Shown here one piece after another: positions 23,150-30,468 of a DNA stretch of 34,362 nucleotides (the stretch's first letter is position 1; every line of letters starts with the position of its first letter). Source of the stretch: JANXVY01 sp034408685. GTDB taxonomy: Bacteria; Pseudomonadota; Alphaproteobacteria; Rhizobiales; Hyphomicrobiaceae. A program made the translations under genes and the position numbers. The notes below the pieces were generated by a model. It was not told the DNA's origin, made no database searches, and saw only the letters and a list, made by a program, of their open reading frames with translations. Location: NCBI GenBank assembly GCA_034408685.1, contig JAWXCP010000108.1:1-34362 (forward strand), in the 5' to 3' direction.

Positions 23150-24058
23150 TCACAGCGCTTCCGCGCCCGAGATGATCTCGATGAGTTCTTTGGTGATGTT
23201 GGCCTGACGCTGGCGGTTGTACTTCAGCGTCAGCTTGTTGATCATGTCGCCCGCGTTGCGCGTCGCGTTGTCCATCGCGCTCATGCGTGCGCCCTGTTCG
23301 GACGCGGCGTTTTCGAGCAGACCGCGGAACAATTGCGTACCGATGTTACGCTGCAGGAGATAGCCGAGCAGTTCGTCTTCGCCCGGCTCGTATTCCGTCG
23401 CCAGCGACGCAGTCGGCAGCGCACCGGATTTACCGTCCTTGCTGCCGTCCTTGCCAGATTTGCCGTCCGGCAGTTTGGCCGGGATCAGCTGCGCGGCGGT
23501 CGGCTTTTGCGCAATGACCGACTTGAACTCGGAGAAATACAGCGTCGCGACGTCGAACTGGCCGTCGTTGAACAGCGCCATCACCTTCGCGCCGACCTCG
23601 TTGGCCTGCGCGTAGCCGAGCTGCTTGATGCCCTTGAATTCGATGCGATCGATGATGTTGCGGGCATAGTCACGCCGCAAGTTGTCCGCGCCTTTCTTGC
23701 CGACGGTGAGGATCTTGACGGTCTTGCCCTCGCGTATCAGCCGCTGCGCATCCTGCCGCGCGAGCTTGGCAATGTTGGCGTTGAAACCGCCGCACAGCCC
23801 GCGTTCGGCCGTCATCACGATGAGCAAGTGGACGTCGCTTTTGCCCGTGCCGACGAGCAGAGGTGACGCGTTCGACGTCGACCCGGTATTCAGGTTGGCG
23901 AGCAGGGCGTCCATTCGCTCGGAGTATGGCCGCGCGGCCTCGGCCGCCTCCTGCGCACGCCGCAACTTAGCAGCGGCAACCATCTGCATGGCCTTGGTAA
24001 TCTTACGCGTCGCCTTGACCGAGGCGATGCGCGTTCTGAGGTCTTTTAAGCTCGGCAT
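23150..24058 (-). CDS. atpG: F1-ATPase gamma subunit
   Basis: The gamma subunit forms the rotating shaft of F1. It has 302 residues, slightly longer than the typical 285-295. The N-terminal helix MPSLKDLRTRIASVKATRKI with TKAMQMVAAAKLRRAQ and the C-terminal helix SAMDNATRNAGDMINKLTL are both characteristic. AERGLCGGFNANI is the conserved region of the Rossmann-like domain. Residues 197-213 (DGKSGKDGSKDGKSGAL) form a short repetitive, charged insert on the outer side of the protein that I would not expect from most homologues. GGAG sits four bases before the ATG. It lies between atpA and atpD as usual. Confidence 0.96.
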   Translation of the reverse strand: MPSLKDLRTRIASVKATRKITKAMQMVAAAKLRRAQEAAEAARPYSERMDALLANLNTGSTSNASPLLVGTGKSDVHLLIVMTAERGLCGGFNANIAKLARQDAQRLIREGKTVKILTVGKKGADNLRRDYARNIIDRIEFKGIKQLGYAQANEVGAKVMALFNDGQFDVATLYFSEFKSVIAQKPTAAQLIPAKLPDGKSGKDGSKDGKSGALPTASLATEYEPGEDELLGYLLQRNIGTQLFRGLLENAASEQGARMSAMDNATRNAGDMINKLTLKYNRQRQANITKELIEIISGAEAL

Positions 24059-24121
24059 CGGGCTCCCCGGATCGCGTTACGCCCACCCCGATTTCCGGGC
24101 GCGGGCGTGACCGTCGTCAGC

Positions 24122-25651
24122 TTAGGCGGCGAAGGCTTTGGTGTAGGTGTCGAGCGCGGCGGCGAGACGCTTCTCGCTGTCGGGTGAGAGCGCCTTTTCC
24201 TTGGCGATCGTCTCGAGCAACGTCTTCTCGCTGCGCAGGCTCGACAACATGCCCTGCTCGAACTTGCCGACGGCTGCCACCGGGATCGCGTCGAGATAGC
24301 CGCGCGTGCCGGCGAAAATCACCGCGACCTGCTCTTCCATCTTGAGCGGAGAGAACTGCGGCTGCTTCAGCAGTTCCGTCAAGCGGGCACCACGGGCCAA
24401 CAGCTTCTGTGTCGCGGCGTCGAGATCCGAGCCGAACTGGGCGAAGGCTGCCATTTCGCGATACTGCGCGAGTTCGCCCTTGATCTTGCCGGCGACCGAC
24501 TTCATCGCCTTCGTCTGCGCCGAAGATCCGACGCGCGACACGGACAGACCCACGTTCACGGCCGGCCGGATGCCCTGATAGAACAGGTCGGTTTCAAGGA
24601 AGATTTGCCCGTCGGTGATCGAGATCACGTTGGTCGGGATGTAGGCCGACACGTCGTTGGCCTGGGTTTCGATGACCGGCAGCGCAGTGAGCGATCCATT
24701 ACCGGCGGCGTCGCCCATCTTGGCGGCGCGCTCGAGCAAGCGCGAGTGGAGATAGAACACGTCGCCAGGATAGGCTTCACGGCCGGGCGGGCGTCGCAGC
24801 AGCAACGACATTTGCCGGTAGGCGACGGCCTGTTTCGACAAGTCATCGTACGCGATCACAGCGTGCATGCCGTTGTCGCGGAAATATTCGCCCATCGTGC
24901 AGCCGGTGAACGGCGCGAGGTATTGCAACGGCGCCGGGTCCGAAGCGGTCGCGGCGACGATGATCGAATACGGCAATGCGCCGCGCTCTTCGAGCACCTT
25001 CACGAACTGAGCCACCGTCGAGCGCTTTTGACCGATGGCGACGTAGACGCAATAGAGTTTCGCGCTCTCGTCGGTACCTGCGTTCGGCGACTTCTGGTTC
25101 AAAAAGGTATCGAGAATAACGGCGGTCTTGCCGGTTTGGCGGTCGCCGATCACAAGCTCGCGCTGGCCGCGGCCAATCGGGATCAAAGCGTCGATGGCCT
25201 TGAGGCCCGTTGCCATTGGCTCGTGCACAGATTTGCGTGGCAGAATGCCCGGCGCCTTGACGTCCACGCGCATCTTTTGCGTCGACTCAATGGGACCCTT
25301 ACCGTCGATCGGATTGCCGAGGCCGTCGACCACACGGCCAAGGAGGCCTTTGCCGACAGGCACCTCGACGATTGCGCCGGTCCGCTTGACGGTGTCGCCT
25401 TCTTTGATGCCGCGGTCGTCGCCGAAAATCACGACGCCGACGTTGTCGTTTTCGAGGTTGAGCGCCATGCCGCGTATGCCGCCGGGGAACTCGACCATTT
25501 CGCCAGCCTGGACATTGTCGAGGCCGTAAACACGGGCGATTCCGTCACCGACCGACAGCACCTGGCCGATTTCGGAGACCTGGGCGTCCTGACCGAAGTT
25601 CTTGATCTGCTCTTTCAGGATCGAAGAGATCTCTGCGGCTCGGATGTCCAT
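24122..25651 (-). CDS. atpA: F1-ATPase alpha subunit
   Basis: This is the non-catalytic nucleotide-binding subunit of ATP synthase, with the normal length of 509 residues. The P-loop is GDRQTGKT (169-176). The N-terminal beta-barrel includes VLSVGDGIARVYGLDNVQAG and GMALNLENDNVGVVIFGDD. The region RRPPGREAYPGDVFYLHSRL and the arginine-finger segment GLSVSRVGSSAQTKAMK are the strongest family marks. AGGGGT lies upstream of ATG 25651. It is the second gene of the F1 cluster, 97 bp after atpH and 63 bp before atpG. No c, a or b subunit genes are in this window; they are usually in a separate operon in alphaproteobacteria. Confidence 0.98.
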   Translation of the reverse strand: MDIRAAEISSILKEQIKNFGQDAQVSEIGQVLSVGDGIARVYGLDNVQAGEMVEFPGGIRGMALNLENDNVGVVIFGDDRGIKEGDTVKRTGAIVEVPVGKGLLGRVVDGLGNPIDGKGPIESTQKMRVDVKAPGILPRKSVHEPMATGLKAIDALIPIGRGQRELVIGDRQTGKTAVILDTFLNQKSPNAGTDESAKLYCVYVAIGQKRSTVAQFVKVLEERGALPYSIIVAATASDPAPLQYLAPFTGCTMGEYFRDNGMHAVIAYDDLSKQAVAYRQMSLLLRRPPGREAYPGDVFYLHSRLLERAAKMGDAAGNGSLTALPVIETQANDVSAYIPTNVISITDGQIFLETDLFYQGIRPAVNVGLSVSRVGSSAQTKAMKSVAGKIKGELAQYREMAAFAQFGSDLDAATQKLLARGARLTELLKQPQFSPLKMEEQVAVIFAGTRGYLDAIPVAAVGKFEQGMLSSLRSEKTLLETIAKEKALSPDSEKRLAAALDTYTKAFAA

Positions 25652-25748
25652 CGGCTACCCCTAATTCACGTTGGCGTGTTGCGGTCGGTGCGGTTCAAAG
25701 TGACATGCGCCGCCATGCGGGCTTCGCATCGCGTTGATGTATTTTCGC

Positions 25749-26309
25749 TCAGGTGCTCGACTTCAGGGCGGCCCCGAGGTTGGTAAGCTTTGTCTTGAGG
25801 GAGCTGTCAATCATGCGGCTGCCGATTTTGACGACGAGGCCACCCAGGATCGACGGATCGACTTTCGGCGAAAGAACAACGTCTTTACCAGCCATCGATT
25901 TGAGCTCGGCCTTCAATGCGATCATCTGCGCATCGGTCAGCGGCATCGCCGAAGTGACCTCGGCCGAGGCTTCACCGCGGGCCCGTGCGGCAAGCGTGCG
26001 GAACGTTTTGATCATGTCGCCAACGGCGAACAGGCGGCGGTTGCGCGCCACCAGCAAAAGGAAGTTTCCAGCCGTTCCAGATATCCCGGCCCGCGCGAGA
26101 ACGGCCGTCAGCGCCCGCACCTGTTCGTCGGCGGACAGGATCGGACTGCGGACGAAATCATGAAGATCGCGGCTCTCATGGAGCATTGCGTCGAACCGGT
26201 TGAGATCGGCTTCGACCGCCGGGACGGCCTTTTGATCTTGCGCGAGGTCCAGAAGCGCCGATGCGTATCGCCCAGCCACGCTCGCCGTCATGGGTTCGTC
26301 GTTAGCCAC
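25749..26309 (-). CDS. atpH: F1-ATPase delta subunit
   Basis: The delta subunit (OSCP in mitochondria) links F1 to the peripheral stalk of Fo. It has 186 residues. The N-terminal helical domain contains VAGRYASALLDLAQDQKAV, and the C-terminal part has the family signature DPSILGGLVVKIGSRMIDSS. The start is read as GTG at 26309 with GAGG seven bases upstream; an ATG six codons later (26291) is possible but has no ribosome-binding site. It heads the atpHAGD-C cluster, with 222 bp before it to the S74-domain gene on the same strand. A hairpin lies in that gap 39 bases before the start. Confidence 0.95.
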   Translation of the reverse strand: MANDEPMTASVAGRYASALLDLAQDQKAVPAVEADLNRFDAMLHESRDLHDFVRSPILSADEQVRALTAVLARAGISGTAGNFLLLVARNRRLFAVGDMIKTFRTLAARARGEASAEVTSAMPLTDAQMIALKAELKSMAGKDVVLSPKVDPSILGGLVVKIGSRMIDSSLKTKLTNLGAALKSST

Positions 26310-26347
26310 CGTGAGGCCTCGAGGTTCGGGGGATCGTTTTTAACCGG

Positions 26348-26381
26348 GAGGGGCCGCGATGGCAGTGCCGCGTACCCCCTC
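26348..26381 (-). promoter_or_regulatory. Hairpin in the leader of the ATPase operon
   Basis: GAGGGG (26348-26353) pairs with CCCCTC (26376-26381). Inside it CGCG (26355-26358) pairs with CGCG (26369-26372) around a 10-base loop. The structure lies 39 bases before atpH, has no T-run and sits in the 222-bp gap where the operon's promoter is expected. It could be a leader structure or the transcript end of the upstream gene. I see no convincing promoter boxes in the rest of the gap. Confidence 0.35.
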
Positions 26382-26531
26382 GCGGGCAAGCAAAGTTCGG
26401 CCACTTTACGGTAGCCGCCACTCAGCTCTTCGGGTGCGTTATCATGGGTATTAGTGCCATTCAACCCGACGCCACGGCGTCAGCCGGTATGCCGCAGGCG
26501 CTTATGAACACCACACTGACGGATGCCGCAG

Positions 26532-27110
26532 TCAAGGAGCGGTGTTGGGGAACGTTTTATTGTGCAGCACGATCGGTTCCTCCAGTTCGAGGCCGGATTT
26601 GGGCCTGTAAGATGCAACGAGAGCCGCCGGGCCGTCGGCGATCCACTCGCGTTCTGTTGCCATCCGCAAGCCGAGCGCGGCATAGTCGACGCCGAGCAGA
26701 CCGTTCGGCAGCGTCAGCACGGCGGCTTTCGTGTCCGGCCGCTCGGCCAAATCCTGGGCGACAAGGCCAACCCGCACCTTCGTCTCCCATGCGAACTGGA
26801 AGGCATAAACCGCCAAGCCGTTTGCCAGCGCGCCGACCGGTTGAAGGTCGTGCTTCATGCGGCGGTCGGAAATGATGCCGGTCTTTGGTCCCGTGCCCGT
26901 TTTCGCCCGTAACTTGATGGTGGCTTCATCGTCGATCTCGGCGCCCGGAATTGTGCACGTCGCCGGAGTGGCGCAGGCCGCCTCTTCGTTGGCGACCGCA
27001 AACGTTGTGACGGCAACCCCGGCAGCCGTTACGGCCACCGCAGCGATCGACGACGCCGAAAGATGTCGAGCCGCAAAACGGAGCGGCTGGACCACCAGCT
27101 TATAGGTCAT
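26532..27110 (-). CDS. Membrane-anchored protein with peptidase S74 chaperone-like domain
   Basis: This 192-residue protein starts with one hydrophobic segment (about 20-40, SIAAVAVTAAGVAVTTFAVA), followed by a short Cys-containing stretch. A domain from about residue 79 resembles the self-cleaving intramolecular chaperone (peptidase S74) found at the end of phage tail spikes. The key run is ISDRRMKHDLQPVG: Ser81 and Lys86 keep the Ser/Lys dyad and its five-residue spacing. Typical follow-up motifs are present (YAFQFAW, VGLVAQDLAERPD, GVDYAALGLRMATEREWI). No fibre part precedes it, so this is not a tail spike. No ribosome-binding site is clear before ATG 27110. It lies between priA and atpH on their strand. 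Whether it cleaves itself, and what it folds, is unknown. Confidence 0.75.
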   Translation of the reverse strand: MTYKLVVQPLRFAARHLSASSIAAVAVTAAGVAVTTFAVANEEAACATPATCTIPGAEIDDEATIKLRAKTGTGPKTGIISDRRMKHDLQPVGALANGLAVYAFQFAWETKVRVGLVAQDLAERPDTKAAVLTLPNGLLGVDYAALGLRMATEREWIADGPAALVASYRPKSGLELEEPIVLHNKTFPNTAP

Positions 27111-27255
27111 GGTGAAAATCGCCCCTTGCCGCCAGACACGATTGCCCGGCGCCCAACTCGAACTCGGCCCAGGGCGGAGGATACAACTTTAGACGGCGAA
27201 TTCGCCACAGGTTCTGAGGCCTGTTTTCGGGCTCTGACGTTGAGGCAGTGTTTCG

Positions 27256-29514
27256 CTACAGGAACGAATACGGGTCGATGTCGAGGCTGATCTTCACGTC
27301 CGTTGGCATCTTGGGGATCTCTGCAGCCCACGCCCGGAGATAGCCCTGGATGTCGTCTTCACGCGGAGCTTTGACCAGAATGCGCCAACGGTGGCGCCCA
27401 CGGATGACGGCAATCGGCGCTTCCGCCGGGCCGAGCACCTCGATGCGGTCAGCCATGGGTGCCCGCTTCACGATCTCTCGCGCAGCCCGTTCGGCCAGTG
27501 GCTTGTCCCTGGCGGAAATGACAAGTGCCGCAAGTCGGCCGTATGGCGGCAACAGCCCCATCTGCCGGATGCGGATCTCGTGTTCGAGAAACGCCTCGCG
27601 ATCACCGCTCAAAATCGCTGCCATCACCGGATGCTGCGGCGCGTGGGTCTGTACCAAACCCCGTCCGCGGATCAAGGCCCGCCCGGCGCGACCCGTCACC
27701 TGATGCAGCAGCTGGAAGGTGCGTTCGCCAGCCCTCGGGTCTGCGCCTTGGGCGAGTCCGAGGTCGCCGTCGACAATGCCGACCATCGACAGATCCGGGA
27801 AGTTGTGGCCTTTGGCTACGATCTGCGTACCGATGATGATGTCTGCTTCGCCCGCTTCGATGCGGTGGATCATCGCCCGCATCTCGGTCAGGCCCGGCAC
27901 CAAGTCCGACGACAAAATTTCGATCTTGGCTTGCGGAAACCGCTCCCGGACTTCCTCGGCAACGCGCTCGACGCCAGGTCCGCAGGCGATCAGTGACCCC
28001 GGCTCGTGGCACTTCGGGCACTTGTCCGGGATCGGCAGTTGGAACCCGCAATGGTGGCAACCGAGCTTCTTGCGGAACCGGTGCTCGACGAGCCACGCGG
28101 AGCACTGCGGGCACTGGATGCGCTCGCCGCATTTGCGGCACAGCGTCAGCGGCGCATACCCGCGCCGGTTCAAGAACAGCAACGCTTGCTGGCCTTTAGC
28201 CAGCGTTTCGGTAACGGCCGCAACGAGTGGCGGCGCCAGCCACTTTCCGGGATCGGGCGGGTTCGAGCGCAGGTCGATCGCCGACACGTCGGGCATCTCG
28301 ACGCCCGAAAATCGGCCAGGCAGCACGATATGCCGATACCGGCCGGTTCGCGCGTTAACGTGGCTCTCGATCGACGGCGTCGCCGATGCCAGCACGACTG
28401 GATGTCGGCCGAGGCTGCCGCGGACAACGGCCATGTCACGGCCTTGATAATGTACGCGGTCGTCCTGTTTGAAGCCCGGGTCGTGCTCCTCGTCGACAAT
28501 GATCAATCCGAGGTTGGTGAACGGTAGGAACAGCGCCGAGCGCGCACCGACAACGACGCGCGCCTCTCCGGCCGCGACACCCGTCCAGATGCGCCCCCTG
28601 TCAGCCGGTGCCAGTGCGGAATGCCATTCGGCCGGCGGCGCACCGAAGCGCGTCGCAAATCGCCCGAGAAATTGGCTCGTGAGCGCGATTTCCGGCAGCA
28701 GGATCAGTACCTGCCGTCCGGCTTCGAGCGTGCGCGCCACAGCCTCGAAATAGACCTCGGTCTTGCCCGAGCCGGTGACCCCATCGAGCAGCGTGACGGA
28801 GAAAGCATCGCCATCGACCGCCGCACGCAGTCCATGGACCGCGATCTCCTGAGCCTGCGTGAACGTGTTGGCACCAAACGCCGGATCGGGTCGCGGCAAG
28901 CGCTTGGCCGGTATAGCGACCTCCGCCAGCAGCCCCGCCGAAACCAAGCCAGCGACAACACCCGTGGTGCATCCAGCCGCCTCGGCCAGGGCCGCCCGTG
29001 AACGGATGGCGCCATCGCGCGCGACGTCGATGGCCTTGGCCCGCTCCGCGGTCATACGCGGCGGCAGGGCGGCGCCCGGCACGATGGCGACGCCCATTCG
29101 CGGCTTTGCCGGCTCGAACGCGGCTGGCGCGCTCATCATCATCCGCGCCACCATGCCGAGCGGAGCCAGCGTGTAACGCGCCACCCATTCGGCAAACCCC
29201 ATCGACAGATCGGGCAGCGGCGGAACGTCGAGGACGGCATCGAGCGCCTTGATCTTTTCCGGTTTGGCGGGCGGGCCATCGCCGACCGGCTGCCGCCACA
29301 CGATACCGATCCGGCTTTGTTGCCCAAACGGCACCATCACGAACGAACCGGGCGGCGGAGCCTCCATCCCGGCGGGCAAGCGGTAGTCATATGTCTGGTC
29401 GAGCGCGACCGGCAGCAACACGGGCAGCAGAACGGACACGGACGGGTCGCTCGCATCCGATTGCGCGGGACGCTGGGCGTGGTCGGTGTCGAGGTGGTCG
29501 AAAAGGCCGTTCAC
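27256..29514 (-). CDS. priA: Primosomal protein N' (replication restart helicase)
   Basis: PriA is a 3'-5' DNA helicase that reloads the replisome at stalled forks. It has 752 residues. The N-terminal DNA-binding part is at about 28-200, then Walker A GVTGSGKT (245-252), the DEEHD box (341-345) and SATPSIESH (about 377). The eight zinc cysteines (459, 462, 468, 471, 486, 489, 499, 502) have exactly the spacing of E. coli PriA. The helicase C-terminal motifs DIIIGTQIVAKGHNFPDLSM and HQVTGRAGRA follow. The GTG start at 29514 begins VNGLFDHLD; its ribosome-binding site is weak and ATG codons further in cannot be ruled out. It is transcribed towards the S74 and atp genes and diverges from the Uma2 gene. 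Confidence 0.96.
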   Translation of the reverse strand: MNGLFDHLDTDHAQRPAQSDASDPSVSVLLPVLLPVALDQTYDYRLPAGMEAPPPGSFVMVPFGQQSRIGIVWRQPVGDGPPAKPEKIKALDAVLDVPPLPDLSMGFAEWVARYTLAPLGMVARMMMSAPAAFEPAKPRMGVAIVPGAALPPRMTAERAKAIDVARDGAIRSRAALAEAAGCTTGVVAGLVSAGLLAEVAIPAKRLPRPDPAFGANTFTQAQEIAVHGLRAAVDGDAFSVTLLDGVTGSGKTEVYFEAVARTLEAGRQVLILLPEIALTSQFLGRFATRFGAPPAEWHSALAPADRGRIWTGVAAGEARVVVGARSALFLPFTNLGLIIVDEEHDPGFKQDDRVHYQGRDMAVVRGSLGRHPVVLASATPSIESHVNARTGRYRHIVLPGRFSGVEMPDVSAIDLRSNPPDPGKWLAPPLVAAVTETLAKGQQALLFLNRRGYAPLTLCRKCGERIQCPQCSAWLVEHRFRKKLGCHHCGFQLPIPDKCPKCHEPGSLIACGPGVERVAEEVRERFPQAKIEILSSDLVPGLTEMRAMIHRIEAGEADIIIGTQIVAKGHNFPDLSMVGIVDGDLGLAQGADPRAGERTFQLLHQVTGRAGRALIRGRGLVQTHAPQHPVMAAILSGDREAFLEHEIRIRQMGLLPPYGRLAALVISARDKPLAERAAREIVKRAPMADRIEVLGPAEAPIAVIRGRHRWRILVKAPREDDIQGYLRAWAAEIPKMPTDVKISLDIDPYSFL

Positions 29515-29647
29515 AAGATGCCGCCCCGATGGTCGATCCCTGATGGTGAATCAGAGGGCATTAGCCTGTGCCACGATTGCGGCCGAAGGGCGAGACAGCG
29601 CTCTGCGACCGGTAGCGTATCGACCCAGGGTCGGCTAATATCCAGCT

Positions 29648-30277
29648 ATGAACCATTACGTCCCCAACACCACCGCGTTCGGCCACGGAGTAACCCGCGC
29701 CGCCGAGGGCTATCCACGGCTCGCCTGGACGCTTGCCGACTTCGAACGGCTCTCCGCACTGGGTTTTTTCGGCGGCATCGACGGTCCGCGCGAACGCATC
29801 GAACTCGTCGACGGGGAGATCGTGCCGATGTCGGCCAAGGGTGCGCGGCACGAGTGGGTGCGAGGCGAATTGGGAAATTGGTTCAGCCGCCGGATGCTCG
29901 AGGTTCATCGGTCTTTCGTCGAGCCCGGCTGGCGGCCGGGTGGCGACGTTTACATAGAGCCGGATATATTATTCTGTCGCGCCGGACATCCAGCGGCCAC
30001 CGTACCGGTCACGGACGTTCTTCTATTGGTCGAGATCGGCGACACCAGCCTTAGCTACGACCGCACCGTAAAGGCCGCAATTTATGCTCGCCTCGGCGTT
30101 GTGGAATACTGGTCGGTCGACGCCAAGAGCCTCGCGACCCGCGTGTTCACACAACCTTATCCTGACGGGTATGGCCACAGCCGGGACGCACCATCATCCG
30201 AGACCTTGACGCCAGCACGGGCGCCGATGCTCGCGCTCGCGATGGCCAGCCTCGAAATACCAGCCGCGTCAGCGTAG
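29648..30277 (+). CDS. Uma2-family (DUF820) PD-(D/E)XK nuclease-fold protein
   Basis: This 209-residue protein belongs to the Uma2/DUF820 family, which has a restriction-endonuclease-like fold and is very common in cyanobacteria and scattered elsewhere. The family marks are RIELVDGEIVPMSAKGARHE (Glu52), DVYIEPDILF (Asp106), LLLVEIGDTSLSYDRTVKAA (Glu129, Lys142) and YARLGVVEYWSVD. The likely metal-binding Asp/Glu/Lys set is complete, so it may be an active nuclease. Biological roles are poorly known. The start ATG has no Shine-Dalgarno sequence. It diverges from priA across 133 bp. Downstream, GCGGCCGCTTTTT near 30297 might be a weak terminator. It may be a recent arrival in a core region. Confidence 0.85.
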   Translation: MNHYVPNTTAFGHGVTRAAEGYPRLAWTLADFERLSALGFFGGIDGPRERIELVDGEIVPMSAKGARHEWVRGELGNWFSRRMLEVHRSFVEPGWRPGGDVYIEPDILFCRAGHPAATVPVTDVLLLVEIGDTSLSYDRTVKAAIYARLGVVEYWSVDAKSLATRVFTQPYPDGYGHSRDAPSSETLTPARAPMLALAMASLEIPAASA

Positions 30278-30337
30278 TCTGTTAGCGATAGCTCCGCGGC
30301 CGCTTTTTATGGCGGCACTGCCGCGCTCAGGTCGGCC

Positions 30338-30382
30338 GAGCCAGGAACGGCTGAGCCAGGAACGGCTAAGCCAGGAACGGGT
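30338..30382. repeat. Three tandem copies of a 15-bp unit before maeB
   Basis: GAGCCAGGAACGGCT occurs at 30338-30352 and 30353-30367, and with two changes (AAG and GT) at 30368-30382. It lies in the 191-bp gap between the Uma2 gene and maeB, about 87 bases before the maeB start. The unit length of 15 equals that of the array at 34312, but the sequence differs. Copy number may vary between strains. Confidence 0.85.
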
Positions 30383-30468
30383 GAGCTTGTGTGGCGCTCC
30401 GACCCTGCCTATCGTCCGCGCCTCGTAGCTATGCCGTTCGTCCGCTCACACACTTTTAGGTTCGCCCC

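Noticed and set aside
24605..25786. Plus-strand frame of 393 codons opposite atpA
   Set aside because: Shadow of atpA; no domain, no ribosome-binding site, and rich in His/Arg/Asp as antisense frames are here.
26532..27110. Phage tail fibre gene, hence a prophage remnant
   Set aside because: The S74 domain has no fibre before it and has a membrane segment instead; neighbours are priA and atpH, not phage genes.
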